A stretch of DNA of 64,000 nt from Enterobacter bugandensis (GCF_900324475.1 NZ_LT992502.1:744001-808000); one strand, 5' to 3'; positions 45,661 to 57,302 are shown, counted from the first letter of the stretch. The notes: generated by a model from the sequence alone, not told the origin. Numbers and translations: made by a program.

Positions 45661-46140
45661 CTGGAATAATTCGCCGAGTTAATTCCCGCAGTGAAATTAG
45701 GATAATTCTTGAGAGATCCTAATCTACTATTTTTCTTAATTCATTTTGCCGTTTAAAATGGTCCTTAAAGAATCATGAAGCGATTTTTAAAAGCCTCTCT
45801 TTGTATTACTTTGTTACAAACCCTCTTCGGTCGATGAATATTCAGACGTTTTTCCTTCCCCCCGACCGGCCAGCAACGCAACCGCCGCTTCCACCGACCG
45901 ATTGAGTGAATCTGGCGCTGTTATCCCCTGACAATCTGTCATAAAATGCTGCCCGCGTCGCAAACTGACACTTTATATTTATCTGCGATGATATTGAGTG
46001 AGCCTTAACGCTAGTGTGCATATTCGGTTTTTTTCTTACAAATATTCATAACGTTAATTTGCCTCGCCAGTTGTGCAGTTATTAACCAGGACTGTTTATC
46101 TCTGTAAATAGAGGGCTTTCGGGTCTCTACAGGGAGAGTC
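45661..46140. other. Non-coding stretch between cra and mraZ
   Basis: About 480 bases with no convincing ORF. It holds a perfect 8-bp inverted repeat ATTAGGAT/ATCCTAAT (45696-45703 with 45716-45723) followed by CTACTATTTTTCTT, which looks like a second weak terminator or an RNA 3' end. The rest is AT-rich and gave nothing else I could name. Confidence 0.5.
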
Positions 46141-46145
46141 CTGGC

Positions 46146-46175
46146 TTGACAAGCTTTTCCCTCGCTCCGTAAACT
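46146..46175 (+). promoter_or_regulatory. dcw cluster promoter Pmra
   Basis: A perfect TTGACA (46146-46151) and TAAACT (46170-46175) are 18 bp apart. They match the E. coli Pmra promoter, which drives mraZ and the cluster at least to ftsW. Confidence 0.85.
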
Positions 46176-46182
46176 CCTTTAG

Positions 46183-46208
46183 GTGGGAATTTGTGGGTTA
46201 AAGTGGTG
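46183..46208 (+). promoter_or_regulatory. MraZ operator repeats
   Basis: Direct repeats TGGGA (46184-46188), TGGGT (46194-46198) and TGGTG (46204-46208) recur every 10 bp just after Pmra. MraZ of E. coli binds three TGGGN repeats separated by 5 bases to repress its own operon; here the third copy is degenerate. Confidence 0.75.
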
Positions 46209-46226
46209 AGGAGGGGTGAGACTGGC

Positions 46227-46685
46227 ATGTTCCGTGGAGCTACGTTAGTCAATCTCGACAGCAAAGGGCGTTTATCGGTCCCAACCCGATACCGCGACCA
46301 GCTGATTGAGAATGCTTCGGGTCAAATGGTTTGCACCATTGACATCAACTCCCCCTGCCTGCTGCTTTACCCCTTACCTGAATGGGAAATCATTGAGCAA
46401 AAGCTGTCGCGACTGTCGAGCATGAACCCGCAAGAGCGCCGCGTGCAGCGGCTGTTATTGGGACATGCCAGTGAGTGTCAGATGGATAGCGCCGGGCGAT
46501 TACTGATTGCGCCCGTGCTGCGGCAACATGCCGGTCTGACCAAAGAAGTGATGCTGGTCGGGCAGTTCAACAAGTTTGAACTGTGGGACGAAACGACCTG
46601 GTATCAACAGGTCAAGGAAGATATCGACGCTGAGCAGTCTGATTCCGCAACTTTATCGGAACGGCTGCAGGACTTGTCTCTATAA
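46227..46685 (+). CDS. mraZ: Transcriptional regulator MraZ
   Basis: MraZ is a ring-forming DNA-binding protein that represses the dcw cluster. The ATG at 46227 gives 152 residues, as in E. coli; an upstream TTG frame at 46191 lies over the operator and is rejected. Two AbrB/SpoVT-like halves are seen, each with a D-x-K/A-GRL core: [15 protein letters not shown] (residue 9) and [15 protein letters not shown] (residue 90). Confidence 0.97.
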   Translation: MFRGATLVNLDSKGRLSVPTRYRDQLIENASGQMVCTIDINSPCLLLYPLPEWEIIEQKLSRLSSMNPQERRVQRLLLGHASECQMDSAGRLLIAPVLRQHAGLTKEVMLVGQFNKFELWDETTWYQQVKEDIDAEQSDSATLSERLQDLSL

Positions 46686-46687
46686 AT

Positions 46688-47629
46688 ATGATGGAAAATT
46701 ATAAACATAAAACGGTGTTACTGGACGAGGCCGTGAACGGCCTGAATATTCGTCCGGATGGCATCTACATTGATGGCACGTTTGGTCGCGGTGGTCACTC
46801 GCGTTTGATCCTCTCCCAGCTTGGAGAGGAAGGGCGACTGCTGGCAATCGATCGCGATCCGCAGGCGATTGCCGTGGCACAGACCATCAATGACCCACGC
46901 TTTTCCATCGTGCATGGACCTTTTTCTGCGCTCGCTGATTACGTGGCCGAGCGCGATCTTACGGGCAAGATCGACGGGATTCTTCTCGATCTTGGCGTAT
47001 CTTCACCCCAGCTTGATGATGCAGAACGCGGCTTCTCCTTTATGCGCGACGGTCCCCTGGACATGCGTATGGACCCGACGCGCGGCCAGTCTGCCGCAGA
47101 ATGGCTGCAGACCGCTGACGAAGCAGATATTGCCTGGGTGATCAAAACCTTCGGCGAAGAACGTTTTGGCAAGCGCATTGCGCGCGCCATCGTTGAGCGC
47201 AACCGCGTTGAGCCAATGACCCGCACCAAAGAGCTGGCCGAAGTGATTGCGGCGGCGACGCCGGTGAAGGATAAGCACAAACATCCCGCGACCCGTACCT
47301 TCCAGGCGGTTCGCATCTGGGTAAACAGTGAACTGGAGGAAATAGAGCTGGCGCTAAAAAGCTCGCTCGACGTGCTGGCCCCGGGTGGGCGGTTATCCAT
47401 CATCAGCTTCCATTCGCTGGAAGACCGCATTGTAAAACGCTTCATGCGTGAACAGAGCCGCGGTCCTCAGGTTCCAGCGGGGCTGCCGATGACGGAAGAA
47501 CAACTCAGGAAGCTGGGGGGCCGTCAGTTGCGAGCATTAGGCAAGTTGATGCCGGGCGAAGAAGAGGTGGCAGAGAATCCACGTGCCCGTAGTTCAGTGC
47601 TGCGAGTTGCAGAGAGGACGAACGCATGA
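46688..47629 (+). CDS. rsmH: 16S rRNA (cytosine1402-N4)-methyltransferase
   Basis: RsmH (MraW) methylates C1402 in the decoding centre. The 313 residues equal E. coli. The SAM motif [11 protein letters not shown] lies near residue 28, [19 protein letters not shown] near 100, and [16 protein letters not shown] near 215. Two adjacent ATG codons occur; the first gives the family length. It follows mraZ by 2 bases and overlaps ftsL by 4. Confidence 0.98.
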   Translation: MMENYKHKTVLLDEAVNGLNIRPDGIYIDGTFGRGGHSRLILSQLGEEGRLLAIDRDPQAIAVAQTINDPRFSIVHGPFSALADYVAERDLTGKIDGILLDLGVSSPQLDDAERGFSFMRDGPLDMRMDPTRGQSAAEWLQTADEADIAWVIKTFGEERFGKRIARAIVERNRVEPMTRTKELAEVIAAATPVKDKHKHPATRTFQAVRIWVNSELEEIELALKSSLDVLAPGGRLSIISFHSLEDRIVKRFMREQSRGPQVPAGLPMTEEQLRKLGGRQLRALGKLMPGEEEVAENPRARSSVLRVAERTNA

Positions 47630-47991
47630 TCGGCAGAGTGACAGAAACCCTAAGCAAAGTTAAGGGATCGTTAGGAAGCAACGAGCGCCATGCCTTGCCT
47701 GGCGTGATCGGCGACGATCTTTTGCGATTCGGGAAACTGCCACTCTGCCTGTTCATTTGCATCATTGTTACGGCAGTTACGGTGGTGACCACAGCTCACC
47801 ATACACGTTTATTGACTGCGCAACGCGAGCAGCTGGTGCTGGAACGCGATGCGCTGGATATTGAATGGCGAAATCTGATCCTTGAAGAAAACGCGCTCGG
47901 CGATCACAGCCGGGTTGAACGGATCGCAACGGAAAAGCTGCAACTGCAGCATGTTGATCCTTCCCAGGAAAATATCGTAGTACAAAAATAA
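47626..47991 (+). CDS. ftsL: Cell division protein FtsL
   Basis: FtsL is a bitopic inner-membrane protein that with FtsB and FtsQ forms the activator of FtsWI. The 121 residues equal E. coli. A cytoplasmic tail (1-37) precedes one transmembrane helix (about 38-57, [16 protein letters not shown]), then a leucine-zipper-like coiled coil ([22 protein letters not shown]) with the conserved activation region. It overlaps rsmH by ATGA. Confidence 0.97.
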   Translation: MIGRVTETLSKVKGSLGSNERHALPGVIGDDLLRFGKLPLCLFICIIVTAVTVVTTAHHTRLLTAQREQLVLERDALDIEWRNLILEENALGDHSRVERIATEKLQLQHVDPSQENIVVQK

Positions 47992-48006
47992 GGGAACACG
48001 CGACGC

Positions 48007-49773
48007 ATGAAAGCAGCGGCAAAAACGCTTAAACCAAAACGTCAGGAAGAACAGGCCAACTTCATCAGTTGGCGTTTTGCGTTGCTTTGCGGCTGCATTT
48101 TACTGGCGCTGGGTTTCCTGCTGGGACGCGTGGCGTGGTTGCAAATCATCGCCCCTGACATGCTGGTACGCCAGGGCGATATGCGCTCCCTTCGCGTTCA
48201 GGAAGTGTCGACTTCTCGCGGAATGATCACTGACCGTTCAGGTCGCCCGCTGGCGGTGAGCGTGCCGGTGAAAGCGATTTGGGCCGACCCGAAAGAGCTG
48301 CACGACGCCGGTGGCATCACGCTTGATAACCGCTGGAAAGCGCTTTCAGATGCGCTCAAAATGCCGCTGGATCAGCTAGCCTCCCGCGTCAACGCGAACC
48401 CGAAAGGGCGTTTTATCTATCTGGCGCGCCAGGTTAACCCTGACATGGCGGACTACATTCGAAAACTGAAGCTGCCGGGCATTCATCTGCGCGAAGAATC
48501 GCGTCGTTACTATCCGTCCGGCGAAGTAACCGCTCACCTCATCGGCTTCACCAACGTCGACAGCCAGGGGATTGAAGGCGTTGAAAAAAGCTTCGATAAG
48601 TGGCTCACCGGCCAGCCTGGCGAGCGAATTGTGCGTAAGGACCGCTACGGGCGCGTCATTGAAGATATCTCCTCTACGGACAGCCAGGCTGCGCACAACC
48701 TGGCTCTGAGTATCGACGAGCGCCTGCAGGCGCTGGTCTACCGCGAGCTGAACAACGCCGTGGCGTTTAACAAGGCAGAATCCGGCAGCGCCGTGCTGGT
48801 GGATGTCAGCACCGGAGAAGTGCTGGCCATGGCCAACAGTCCTTCCTACAACCCGAACAACTTTACCGGCACCGCAAAAGATGCGATGCGTAACCGGGCG
48901 ATTACCGACGTGTTCGAACCCGGCTCCACGGTGAAACCGATGGTGGTGATGACGGCGCTTCAGCGCGGTATCGTCAATGAAAACACGGTCCTGAACACGA
49001 TCCCTTACCGTATTAACGGCCACGAGATTAAAGACGTGGCGCGCTACAGCGAATTGACCCTGACCGGGGTGTTACAGAAGTCGAGTAACGTCGGTGTTTC
49101 AAAGCTGGCGTTAGCGATGCCGTCCTCAGCGTTAGTAGAGACTTACTCACGTTTTGGACTTGGAAAGGCGACCAATTTGGGGTTGGTCGGAGAACGCAGT
49201 GGCTTATATCCTCAAAAACAACGGTGGTCTGACATAGAGAGGGCCACCTTCTCTTTCGGCTACGGGCTAATGGTAACCCCGTTACAGTTAGCGCGAGTCT
49301 ACGCAACGATTGGCAGCTACGGCGTCTATCGCCCGCTGTCCATCACCAAAGTTGATCCACCGGTTCCGGGCGAGCGTATCTTCCCGGAATCCATCGTTCG
49401 TACCGTTGTGCACATGATGGAAAGCGTGGCGCTGCCGGGCGGTGGCGGCGTGAAGGCGGCCATCAAAGGCTATCGCATCGCCATTAAAACCGGTACGGCG
49501 AAAAAGGTGGGGCCAGACGGCCGCTACATCAACAAATACATTGCCTATACCGCAGGCGTTGCGCCTGCTAGCAATCCGCGTTTTGCGCTGGTGGTCGTGA
49601 TTAACGATCCACAGGCGGGTAAATACTACGGCGGCGCCGTTTCCGCGCCTGTGTTTGGCGCCATCATGGGCGGCGTGTTACGCACCATGAACGTTGAACC
49701 AGATGCGCTGGCGACGGGCGAAAAAAGTGAATTTGTAATTAATCAAGGCGAGGGTACAGGTGGCAGATCGTAA
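48007..49773 (+). CDS. ftsI: Septal peptidoglycan transpeptidase FtsI (PBP3)
   Basis: FtsI crosslinks septal peptidoglycan with FtsW and is the target of aztreonam and cephalexin. The 588 residues equal E. coli. A transmembrane helix (about 20-40) anchors a pedestal domain (60-230). The transpeptidase has the active-site Ser in EPGSTVKPM (Ser307), SSN (near 359-361) and KTGTAKK (494-500). The PYRI-type insertions of resistant strains at the site after residue 330 are not seen. Codons 380-420 use unusually rare synonyms and overlap a probable RNA. The 3' end overlaps murE by 14 bases. Confidence 0.98.
   Translation: MKAAAKTLKPKRQEEQANFISWRFALLCGCILLALGFLLGRVAWLQIIAPDMLVRQGDMRSLRVQEVSTSRGMITDRSGRPLAVSVPVKAIWADPKELHDAGGITLDNRWKALSDALKMPLDQLASRVNANPKGRFIYLARQVNPDMADYIRKLKLPGIHLREESRRYYPSGEVTAHLIGFTNVDSQGIEGVEKSFDKWLTGQPGERIVRKDRYGRVIEDISSTDSQAAHNLALSIDERLQALVYRELNNAVAFNKAESGSAVLVDVSTGEVLAMANSPSYNPNNFTGTAKDAMRNRAITDVFEPGSTVKPMVVMTALQRGIVNENTVLNTIPYRINGHEIKDVARYSELTLTGVLQKSSNVGVSKLALAMPSSALVETYSRFGLGKATNLGLVGERSGLYPQKQRWSDIERATFSFGYGLMVTPLQLARVYATIGSYGVYRPLSITKVDPPVPGERIFPESIVRTVVHMMESVALPGGGGVKAAIKGYRIAIKTGTAKKVGPDGRYINKYIAYTAGVAPASNPRFALVVVINDPQAGKYYGGAVSAPVFGAIMGGVLRTMNVEPDALATGEKSEFVINQGEGTGGRS
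49160..49257 (+). ncRNA. ftsO: FtsO-like sponge RNA inside ftsI
   Basis: Within the ftsI coding sequence, a hairpin CGACCAA/TTGGTCG (49169-49175 with 49183-49189) is followed by GCAGTGGC (49196-49203), the exact complement of the first eight bases of RybB as I know them (GCCACUGC). Then comes a 7-bp hairpin GGTGGTC/GGCCACC (49223-49229 with 49242-49248, one G-T pair) and TTCTCTTT, like an intrinsic 3' end. Codons here include ATA, AGG, TTA, GGA and TTG in an otherwise optimised gene, suggesting selection on the RNA. E. coli FtsO is an ORF-internal RybB sponge in the same gene. The 5' end is a guess. Confidence 0.65.
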
Positions 49774-51247
49774 TTTGCGCGACCTTCTCGCTCCGTGGGT
49801 GCCAAATGCACCGGAGCGAGCACTGCGAGAGATGGTACTGGACAGCCGCGTGGCTGCTTCTGGCGATCTTTTTGTGGCGGTGGTTGGTCATCAGGCGGAC
49901 GGGCGTCGTTATATCCCGCAGGCGATTGCGCAAGGTGTGGCTGCCATTATTGCTGAGGCTAAAGACGAGGCAACCGACGGTGAGATCCGTGAAATGCACG
50001 GGGTGCCGGTTATCTATCTCAGCCAGTTGAATGAGCGTCTCTCTGCACTGGCAGGACGTTTTTATCACGAACCTTCCGACCAACTGCGTCTGGTTGGCGT
50101 GACGGGCACGAACGGAAAAACCACCACCACGCAGCTGATGGCGCAGTGGGCTCAGCTGCTGGGTGAAACCGGTGCGGTGATGGGTACCGTGGGTAACGGC
50201 CTGCTGGGTAAAGTGAGCCCGACGGAAAACACCACCGGTTCGGCGGTTGACGTACAGCACGTGCTTGCCGGTCTGGCAGGGCAGGGGGCAACCTTTGCCG
50301 CGATGGAAGTTTCTTCGCACGGCCTGGTACAGCACCGCGTCGCGGCACTGAAGTTTGCTGCTTCAGTGTTCACCAACCTGAGCCGCGATCACCTTGATTA
50401 TCATGGTGATATGGAGCACTACGAAGCCGCGAAATGGCTGCTGTTCTCTACTCACCATTACGGCCAGGCCATCATCAACGCCGACGACGAAGTGGGCCGC
50501 CGCTGGCTTGCGAAGCTGCCAGACGCGGTAGCGGTGTCGATGGAAGACCATATCAATCCGAACTGCCACGGCCGCTGGCTGAAGGCCGTTGACGTTAACT
50601 ATCACGACAGTGGCGCGACGATCCGCTTTGCCTCTTCCTGGGGTGAAGGTGAAATTGAAAGCCGCCTGATGGGGGCGTTCAACGTCAGCAACCTGCTGCT
50701 GGCGCTGGCAACGCTGCTGGCGCTGGGTTATCCGATGGCGGAACTGCTGAAAACGTCAGCGCGTCTCCAGCCGGTTTGCGGCCGTATGGAAGTGTTTAGC
50801 GCGCCGGGCAAACCGACCGTGGTTGTCGATTATGCCCACACGCCGGATGCGCTGGAAAAAGCGCTGGAAGCGGCACGCCTGCACTGCACCGGTAAACTCT
50901 GGTGCGTCTTCGGCTGCGGTGGCGATCGCGACAAAGGTAAACGTCCCCTGATGGGCGCCATTGCGGAGCAGTTCGCGGACATTCCTGTGGTCACCGATGA
51001 CAATCCGCGTACCGAAGAGCCGCGCGCCATCATCAACGACATTCTGGCGGGTATGCTGGACGCCGGTCGCGCCCGTGTGGTGGAAGGCCGCGCGGAAGCC
51101 GTGACAAACACCATCATGCAGGCAAAAGAAAATGATGTCGTTCTGCTGGCCGGTAAAGGTCATGAAGACTATCAGATTGTTGGCAATCGTCGTCTGGACT
51201 ACTCCGACCGCGTAACGGCAGCGCGTCTGCTGGGAGTCGTCGCATGA
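49760..51247 (+). CDS. murE: UDP-MurNAc-tripeptide synthetase MurE
   Basis: MurE adds meso-diaminopimelate to UDP-MurNAc-L-Ala-D-Glu. A GTG start at 49760 gives 495 residues as in E. coli. The ATP loop is [14 protein letters not shown] near residue 112, and the DNPR motif near residue 414 specifies diaminopimelate. It overlaps ftsI by 14 bases and murF by 4. Confidence 0.98.
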   Translation: MADRNLRDLLAPWVPNAPERALREMVLDSRVAASGDLFVAVVGHQADGRRYIPQAIAQGVAAIIAEAKDEATDGEIREMHGVPVIYLSQLNERLSALAGRFYHEPSDQLRLVGVTGTNGKTTTTQLMAQWAQLLGETGAVMGTVGNGLLGKVSPTENTTGSAVDVQHVLAGLAGQGATFAAMEVSSHGLVQHRVAALKFAASVFTNLSRDHLDYHGDMEHYEAAKWLLFSTHHYGQAIINADDEVGRRWLAKLPDAVAVSMEDHINPNCHGRWLKAVDVNYHDSGATIRFASSWGEGEIESRLMGAFNVSNLLLALATLLALGYPMAELLKTSARLQPVCGRMEVFSAPGKPTVVVDYAHTPDALEKALEAARLHCTGKLWCVFGCGGDRDKGKRPLMGAIAEQFADIPVVTDDNPRTEEPRAIINDILAGMLDAGRARVVEGRAEAVTNTIMQAKENDVVLLAGKGHEDYQIVGNRRLDYSDRVTAARLLGVVA

Positions 51248-52602
51248 TTAGCATCACCTTAAGCCAGGCCGCTGCGGTACTGCACGGCGAGCTGCTGGGC
51301 CAGGATCTGACCATTGACGCGGTCACCACCGACACCCGCAAAGTGACCGCGGGCTGTCTGTTTGTGGCGCTGAAAGGCGAACGTTTTGACGCGCATGATT
51401 TTGCCGGACAGGCCAAAGAAAACGGCGCTGGCGCGCTGCTGGTCAGCCGCAGGCTGGATATCGATTTGCCGCAGATAGTGGTGAGCGATACGCGTCTCGC
51501 GTTCGGTGAACTGGCCGCCTGGGTTCGTCAGCAGGTGCCTGCTCGCGTTGTCGCGCTGACCGGGTCATCGGGCAAAACGTCAGTGAAAGAGATGACGGCG
51601 GCCATCCTCAGCCAGTGCGGTAATACGCTTTATACCTCAGGCAACCTCAATAATGACATTGGCGTGCCGATGACATTACTTCGCCTGACCAAAGAGCATG
51701 AGTTTGCGGTGATCGAGTTAGGGGCAAACCACCAGGGCGAAATCGCCTGGACCGTGAGCCTGACTCGCCCGGAAGCGGCGCTGGTGAATAACCTCGCGGC
51801 AGCGCATCTGGAAGGCTTTGGCTCGCTGGAAGGCGTGGCAAAAGCGAAAGGCGAAATCTACACCGGTCTGCCTGCTGACGGCATTGCCATTCTCAATGCC
51901 GACAACAACGACTGGCTGAACTGGCAGAGCATCATTGGCTCGCGTAAAACCTGGCGCTTCTCGCCGAACGCGGCCAACAGTGACTTTACCGCGACCAATA
52001 TCCATGTGACGTCGCACGGTACGGAATTCACGCTTGCTACCCCAACGGGTGACGTAGACGTGCTGTTACCGCTGCCGGGACGCCATAACATCGCCAATGC
52101 GCTGGCGGCAGCGGCCTTGTCGACGGCGGTGGGAGCGTCACACGAGGCGATTAAAACCGGGCTGGCGAATTTGAAAGCCGTGCCGGGACGCCTGTACCCG
52201 ATCCCGCTTGCAGAAAACAAATTGCTGCTTGATGACTCCTACAACGCGAACGTCGGCTCAATGACGGCGGCGGTGCAGGTGCTATCTGAAATGCCGGGCT
52301 ACCGCGTCATGGTGGTTGGCGACATGGCGGAGCTGGGCGATGAAAGCGAAGCCTGTCATACCCAGGTGGGTGAAGCGGCGAAAGCGGCGGGACTGGACTG
52401 CGTGCTGAGCGCAGGAAAACTGAGCCAGGCGATTAGCCATGCCAGCGGCGTTGGCGAACATTTTGCCGACAAAGCCGCGTTGATTGAGCGCCTTAAGGCA
52501 TTAATTACAGAAAAACAAATTGTGACAGTGTTAGTGAAAGGTTCACGTAGTGCCGCCATGGAAGAGGTTGTGCACGCATTACAGGAGAACGGGACATGTT
52601 AG
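51244..52602 (+). CDS. murF: UDP-MurNAc-pentapeptide synthetase MurF
   Basis: MurF adds D-Ala-D-Ala to the tripeptide, finishing the cytoplasmic stem peptide. The 452 residues equal E. coli. The ATP loop is [12 protein letters not shown] near residue 105, the [15 protein letters not shown] block near 154 and [10 protein letters not shown] near 330. It overlaps murE by 4 bases (ATGA) and mraY by 7. Confidence 0.98.
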   Translation: MISITLSQAAAVLHGELLGQDLTIDAVTTDTRKVTAGCLFVALKGERFDAHDFAGQAKENGAGALLVSRRLDIDLPQIVVSDTRLAFGELAAWVRQQVPARVVALTGSSGKTSVKEMTAAILSQCGNTLYTSGNLNNDIGVPMTLLRLTKEHEFAVIELGANHQGEIAWTVSLTRPEAALVNNLAAAHLEGFGSLEGVAKAKGEIYTGLPADGIAILNADNNDWLNWQSIIGSRKTWRFSPNAANSDFTATNIHVTSHGTEFTLATPTGDVDVLLPLPGRHNIANALAAAALSTAVGASHEAIKTGLANLKAVPGRLYPIPLAENKLLLDDSYNANVGSMTAAVQVLSEMPGYRVMVVGDMAELGDESEACHTQVGEAAKAAGLDCVLSAGKLSQAISHASGVGEHFADKAALIERLKALITEKQIVTVLVKGSRSAAMEEVVHALQENGTC

Positions 52603-53678
52603 TTTGGCTGGCCGAACATTTGGTCAAATATTATTCAGGCTTTAACGTCTTTTCGTATCTGACGTTTCGCGCCATCGTCAGCCTGCTGACTGCGCTGTTC
52701 ATCTCGTTGTGGATGGGCCCGCGCATGATTGCCCGTCTGCAAAAACTCTCTTTCGGCCAGGTCGTACGTAACGACGGTCCGGAGTCGCACTTCAGCAAGC
52801 GCGGTACGCCGACGATGGGCGGGATCATGATCCTGACCGCGATCGTCGTTTCCGTACTGCTGTGGGCCTATCCGTCTAACCCGTACGTCTGGTGCGTGCT
52901 GACCGTACTGGTGGGCTACGGCATTATCGGGTTTGTGGATGATTACCGTAAAGTCGTCCGCAAAGACACGAAGGGCCTGATTGCCCGCTGGAAGTATTTC
53001 TGGATGTCAGTGATTGCGCTGGGCGTTGCCTTCGCGCTGTATCTGGCAGGAAAAGATACGCCCGCCACCGAACTGGTGGTGCCGTTCTTTAAAGACGTGA
53101 TGCCGCAGCTGGGGCTGTTCTACATCCTGCTGGCCTACTTTGTGATTGTTGGTACCGGTAACGCCGTTAACCTGACCGATGGCCTGGATGGTCTGGCGAT
53201 TATGCCAACCGTCTTCGTGGCGGCTGGTTTTGCGCTGGTGGCGTGGGCGACCGGTAACATGAACTTTGCGAACTACCTGCACATTCCTTATCTGCGTCAC
53301 GCGGGTGAGCTGGTGATCGTCTGTACGGCGATAGTCGGCGCGGGGCTGGGCTTCCTCTGGTTCAACACCTATCCGGCGCAGGTCTTTATGGGTGACGTCG
53401 GTTCTCTGGCGCTGGGCGGCGCGCTCGGCATTATCGCCGTGCTGCTGCGTCAGGAGTTCCTGCTGGTGATCATGGGCGGCGTGTTTGTGGTTGAAACCCT
53501 GTCGGTGATTTTGCAGGTCGGCTCCTTCAAGCTGCGCGGTCAGCGCATCTTCCGTATGGCGCCGATCCACCACCACTATGAACTGAAAGGCTGGCCGGAG
53601 CCGCGCGTGATTGTGCGCTTCTGGATTATTTCGCTGATGCTGGTGCTGATTGGCCTGGCAACGCTGAAGGTACGTTAA
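52596..53678 (+). CDS. mraY: Phospho-MurNAc-pentapeptide transferase MraY
   Basis: MraY moves phospho-MurNAc-pentapeptide onto undecaprenyl phosphate, giving lipid I at the inner membrane. The 360 residues and ten membrane segments match the family. The catalytic aspartates are in FVDDYRKV (Asp115-116) and [10 protein letters not shown] (Asp267 region near 190-200), with the [15 protein letters not shown] motif near residue 320. Confidence 0.98.
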   Translation: MLVWLAEHLVKYYSGFNVFSYLTFRAIVSLLTALFISLWMGPRMIARLQKLSFGQVVRNDGPESHFSKRGTPTMGGIMILTAIVVSVLLWAYPSNPYVWCVLTVLVGYGIIGFVDDYRKVVRKDTKGLIARWKYFWMSVIALGVAFALYLAGKDTPATELVVPFFKDVMPQLGLFYILLAYFVIVGTGNAVNLTDGLDGLAIMPTVFVAAGFALVAWATGNMNFANYLHIPYLRHAGELVIVCTAIVGAGLGFLWFNTYPAQVFMGDVGSLALGGALGIIAVLLRQEFLLVIMGGVFVVETLSVILQVGSFKLRGQRIFRMAPIHHHYELKGWPEPRVIVRFWIISLMLVLIGLATLKVR

Positions 53679-53680
53679 TC

Positions 53681-54997
53681 ATGGCAGATTACCAGGGTAA
53701 AAAAGTCGTTATCATCGGGTTAGGCCTCACTGGCCTCTCCTGCGTGGACTTTTTCCTTGCGCGCGGTGTGACGCCGCGCGTGATGGATACGCGTGTCTCT
53801 CCGCCGGGTCTGGACAAGCTGCCGGAACAGGTTGAACGCCACCTTGGTGGTCTGAATGATGACTGGCTGCTGGCAGCCAATCTGATTGTCGCCAGCCCGG
53901 GTATGGCGCTGGCGCACCCTTCACTGAGCGCTGCTGCGGATGCGGGCGTTGAGATTGTCGGCGATATCGAGCTGTTCTGCCGCGAAGCGCAGGCGCCGGT
54001 TATCGCGATCACCGGTTCTAACGGCAAAAGCACCGTCACTACCCTGGTGGGTGAAATGGCGAAAGCCGCGGGCATGAACGTAGGGGTAGGCGGCAATATC
54101 GGCCTGCCCGCGCTGATGCTGCTGGACAAAGGCTGCGAGCTTTACGTTCTGGAACTTTCCAGCTTCCAGCTTGAAACCACCTCCAGCCTGCATGCGGCGG
54201 CGGCAACGATCCTCAACGTGACGGAAGATCATATGGATCGGTATCCGTTTGGTCTGCAGCAGTATCGCGCGGCCAAGCTGCGTGTTTACGAAAATGCCAA
54301 AGTTTGCGTGGTTAACGCCGACGACGCGCTGACCATGCCGGTGCGCGGCGCGGACGAGCGCTGCATCAGCTTTGGTATCACCATGGGTGATTATCATCTG
54401 AACCGCCAGCTGGGCGAAACCTGGCTGCGCGTGAAAGGTGAAAAGGTGCTGAACGTGAAGGAGATGAAGCTTTCCGGCCAGCACAACTATACCAATGCCC
54501 TGGCGGCGCTGGCGCTGGCAGATGCCGTAGGGCTGCCGCGCTCTTCCAGCCTGAAAGCGTTGACCACGTTTTCCGGCCTGGCACACCGTTTCCAGCTGGC
54601 GCTGGAGCATAACGGCGTGCGCTGGATTAACGACTCCAAAGCGACCAACGTGGGAAGCACAGAGGCCGCGCTGAACGGTCTGCACGTTGACGGCACCCTG
54701 CATCTTCTGTTGGGTGGCGACGGCAAATCCGCTGATTTCTCCTCCCTGAAACAGTACCTCACCGGCGATAACATCCGCCTGTACTGCTTTGGCCGTGACG
54801 GCAGCGAGCTGGCTGAACTACGCCCGGAAGTTGCTGAGCAAACTGAAACGATGGAACAGGCGATGCGCCTGATTGCCCCGCGCGTGCAGCCTGGCGACAT
54901 GGTTCTGCTCTCCCCGGCGTGCGCCAGCCTCGATCAGTTTAAGAATTTCGAACAGCGTGGCGATGTCTTTACCCGCCTTGCGAAGGAGTTAGGCTGA
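53681..54997 (+). CDS. murD: UDP-MurNAc-L-Ala:D-Glu ligase MurD
   Basis: MurD adds D-glutamate to UDP-MurNAc-L-Ala. The 438 residues equal E. coli. The N-terminal [17 protein letters not shown] binds the UDP substrate, the ATP loop is [17 protein letters not shown] near residue 110, and the C-terminal [22 protein letters not shown] motif (here [12 protein letters not shown]) lies near 415. Its last base is the first of ftsW. Confidence 0.98.
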   Translation: MADYQGKKVVIIGLGLTGLSCVDFFLARGVTPRVMDTRVSPPGLDKLPEQVERHLGGLNDDWLLAANLIVASPGMALAHPSLSAAADAGVEIVGDIELFCREAQAPVIAITGSNGKSTVTTLVGEMAKAAGMNVGVGGNIGLPALMLLDKGCELYVLELSSFQLETTSSLHAAAATILNVTEDHMDRYPFGLQQYRAAKLRVYENAKVCVVNADDALTMPVRGADERCISFGITMGDYHLNRQLGETWLRVKGEKVLNVKEMKLSGQHNYTNALAALALADAVGLPRSSSLKALTTFSGLAHRFQLALEHNGVRWINDSKATNVGSTEAALNGLHVDGTLHLLLGGDGKSADFSSLKQYLTGDNIRLYCFGRDGSELAELRPEVAEQTETMEQAMRLIAPRVQPGDMVLLSPACASLDQFKNFEQRGDVFTRLAKELG

Positions 54998-56241
54998 TGC
55001 GTTTATCTCTCCCTCGCCTGAAAATGCCGCGCCTGCCAGGATTTGGAATTCTGGTGTGGCTGTTTGCGGCGCTGAAAGGCTGGGTGATGGCTTCACGGGA
55101 TAAAGATTCCGATAGCCTGATTATGTACGACCGCACCCTGTTCTGGCTGACGCTGGGGCTGGCGGCGATCGGCTTTATCATGGTGACGTCGGCCTCTATG
55201 CCCGTTGGACAGCGTCTGGCGAACGATCCCTTTCTGTTCGCCAAGCGTGACGGGCTGTACATCATTCTGGCGTTCTGCCTGGCGCTGGTAACGCTTCGTC
55301 TGCCGATGGCGTTCTGGCAGCGCCACAGTACCGCGATGCTGATCGCCTCCATTATCATGCTGCTGATCGTGCTGGTTGTCGGGAGCTCCGTTAACGGGGC
55401 ATCACGCTGGATCGCCTTCGGCCCGCTGCGTATTCAGCCTGCGGAGTTCACCAAGCTTTCGTTATTCTGCTACCTGGCAAACTACCTGGTGCGAAAAGTC
55501 GATGAGGTGCGTAACAACCTTCGCGGCTTCTTAAAGCCGATGGGCGTCATTCTGGTGTTGGCGATCCTGCTGCTGGCGCAGCCTGACCTCGGGACCGTTG
55601 TCGTACTGTTTGTCACCACGCTGGCGATGCTGTTCCTGGCAGGGGCCAAGCTGTGGCAGTTCATCGCCATCATCGGGATGGGGATTTCAGCAGTGGTGCT
55701 GCTGATCCTCGCCGAGCCTTACCGTATCCGCCGCGTGACCTCGTTCTGGAACCCATGGGAAGATCCGTTCGGTAGCGGTTACCAGCTGACGCAGTCGCTG
55801 ATGGCGTTTGGCCGCGGTGAAGTCTGGGGGCAAGGTCTGGGCAACTCGGTACAGAAACTGGAGTATTTACCGGAGGCGCACACCGACTTCATCTTCTCCA
55901 TTATTGGGGAAGAACTGGGTTATATCGGTGTGGTATTAGCGCTTTTAATGGTATTCTTCGTCGCTTTCCGCGCCATGTCGATTGGCCGAAAAGCGCTGGA
56001 GATCGATCACCGCTTCTCAGGCTTCTTAGCCTGCTCAATTGGTATCTGGTTTAGCTTCCAGGCGCTGGTTAACGTCGGGGCCGCAGCGGGTATGCTGCCG
56101 ACCAAAGGTCTGACGTTGCCGCTGATCAGCTATGGTGGTTCGAGCCTGTTGATCATGTCGACGGCCATTATGTTTTTGTTACGCATAGATTATGAGACGC
56201 GTCTGGAGAAAGCCCAGGCGTTTACACGAGGTTCACGATGA
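54997..56241 (+). CDS. ftsW: Septal peptidoglycan glycosyltransferase FtsW
   Basis: FtsW is a SEDS-family polymerase that makes glycan strands at the septum with FtsI. The 414 residues equal E. coli. About ten membrane segments follow a cytoplasmic N-terminus (to about residue 45). Family motifs include [18 protein letters not shown] near residue 131, the catalytic-region [20 protein letters not shown] near 290, and [15 protein letters not shown] near residue 370. Overlaps murG by 4 bases. Confidence 0.98.
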   Translation: MRLSLPRLKMPRLPGFGILVWLFAALKGWVMASRDKDSDSLIMYDRTLFWLTLGLAAIGFIMVTSASMPVGQRLANDPFLFAKRDGLYIILAFCLALVTLRLPMAFWQRHSTAMLIASIIMLLIVLVVGSSVNGASRWIAFGPLRIQPAEFTKLSLFCYLANYLVRKVDEVRNNLRGFLKPMGVILVLAILLLAQPDLGTVVVLFVTTLAMLFLAGAKLWQFIAIIGMGISAVVLLILAEPYRIRRVTSFWNPWEDPFGSGYQLTQSLMAFGRGEVWGQGLGNSVQKLEYLPEAHTDFIFSIIGEELGYIGVVLALLMVFFVAFRAMSIGRKALEIDHRFSGFLACSIGIWFSFQALVNVGAAAGMLPTKGLTLPLISYGGSSLLIMSTAIMFLLRIDYETRLEKAQAFTRGSR

Positions 56242-57302
56242 ATCAACCGAAGCGGTTAATGGTGATGGCAGGCGGTACCGGTGGACACGTGTTCCCGGGG
56301 CTGGCGGTTGCGCACCATTTAATGGAGCAGGGCTGGCAGGTACGCTGGCTGGGAACCGCAGACCGCATGGAAGCCGACCTGGTACCGAAGCACGGTATTG
56401 AGATCGACTTTATTCGTATTTCCGGCCTGCGAGGCAAAGGCCTCAAGGCCATGCTGCTGGCGCCGGTGCGTATTTTTAATGCCTGGCGTCAGGCGCGCAC
56501 CATCATGAAGCGCTTTAAGCCCGATGTGGTGCTGGGTATGGGCGGCTATGTTTCTGGTCCCGGCGGGCTGGCCGCGTGGTCGTTAGGCATTCCCGTTGTT
56601 CTGCACGAGCAGAACGGTATTGCCGGTCTGACCAACAAGTGGCTGGCGAAAATCGCCACCAAAGTGATGCAGGCGTTTCCCGGCGCGTTTCCGAAAGCGG
56701 ACGTGGTGGGTAACCCGGTGCGCGTCGACGTGTTGGCTCTGCCGCTGCCGGATGCCCGCCTGGCGGGACGTGAAGGCCCGGTTCGTGTTTTGGTCGTTGG
56801 TGGTTCTCAGGGTGCGCGCATTCTGAATCAGACAATGCCGCAGGTGGCGGCAAAGCTGGGTGATGCCGTGACTATCTGGCACCAAAGCGGTAAAGGCGCT
56901 CAGCAGACCGTTGAGCAGGCGTACGCTGATGAAGGCCAGCCGCAGCATAAAGTGACGGAATTTATTGACGATATGGCCGCAGCCTATGCCTGGGCCGATG
57001 TCGTGGTCTGCCGCTCTGGCGCGCTGACGGTGAGCGAAATCGCCGCCGCCGGCTTGCCAGCGCTGTTCGTGCCGTTCCAGCACAAAGACCGACAGCAGTA
57101 CTGGAACGCGCTGCCGCTTGAGAAAGCCGGCGCGGCGAAAATTTTTGAGCAGCCACACTTTACCGCCGATGCGGTCGCCACCACCCTGGCGGGCTGGAAC
57201 AGAGACGCACTGCTAGAGATGGCACAGCGCGCGCGCGCTGCCGCTATCCCGGATGCGACAGAACGGGTGGCAAAAGAAGTGAGCCTGGCAGCCCAGGCTT
57301 AA
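56238..57302 (+). CDS. murG: Lipid II synthase MurG
   Basis: MurG transfers GlcNAc from UDP-GlcNAc to lipid I on the cytoplasmic face. The 354 residues are one short of E. coli, lost near the N-terminus. The two glycine-rich loops [16 protein letters not shown] (near 10) and [12 protein letters not shown] (near 188) and the UDP-GlcNAc site [20 protein letters not shown] near 258 are intact. The next gene is 56 bases away, unusually far for this cluster. Confidence 0.98.
   Translation: MNQPKRLMVMAGGTGGHVFPGLAVAHHLMEQGWQVRWLGTADRMEADLVPKHGIEIDFIRISGLRGKGLKAMLLAPVRIFNAWRQARTIMKRFKPDVVLGMGGYVSGPGGLAAWSLGIPVVLHEQNGIAGLTNKWLAKIATKVMQAFPGAFPKADVVGNPVRVDVLALPLPDARLAGREGPVRVLVVGGSQGARILNQTMPQVAAKLGDAVTIWHQSGKGAQQTVEQAYADEGQPQHKVTEFIDDMAAAYAWADVVVCRSGALTVSEIAAAGLPALFVPFQHKDRQQYWNALPLEKAGAAKIFEQPHFTADAVATTLAGWNRDALLEMAQRARAAAIPDATERVAKEVSLAAQA

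Noticed and set aside
46191-46226. TTG 46191 as the mraZ start
   Set aside because: It falls among the operator repeats; ATG 46227 gives the conserved 152 residues starting MFRGA.
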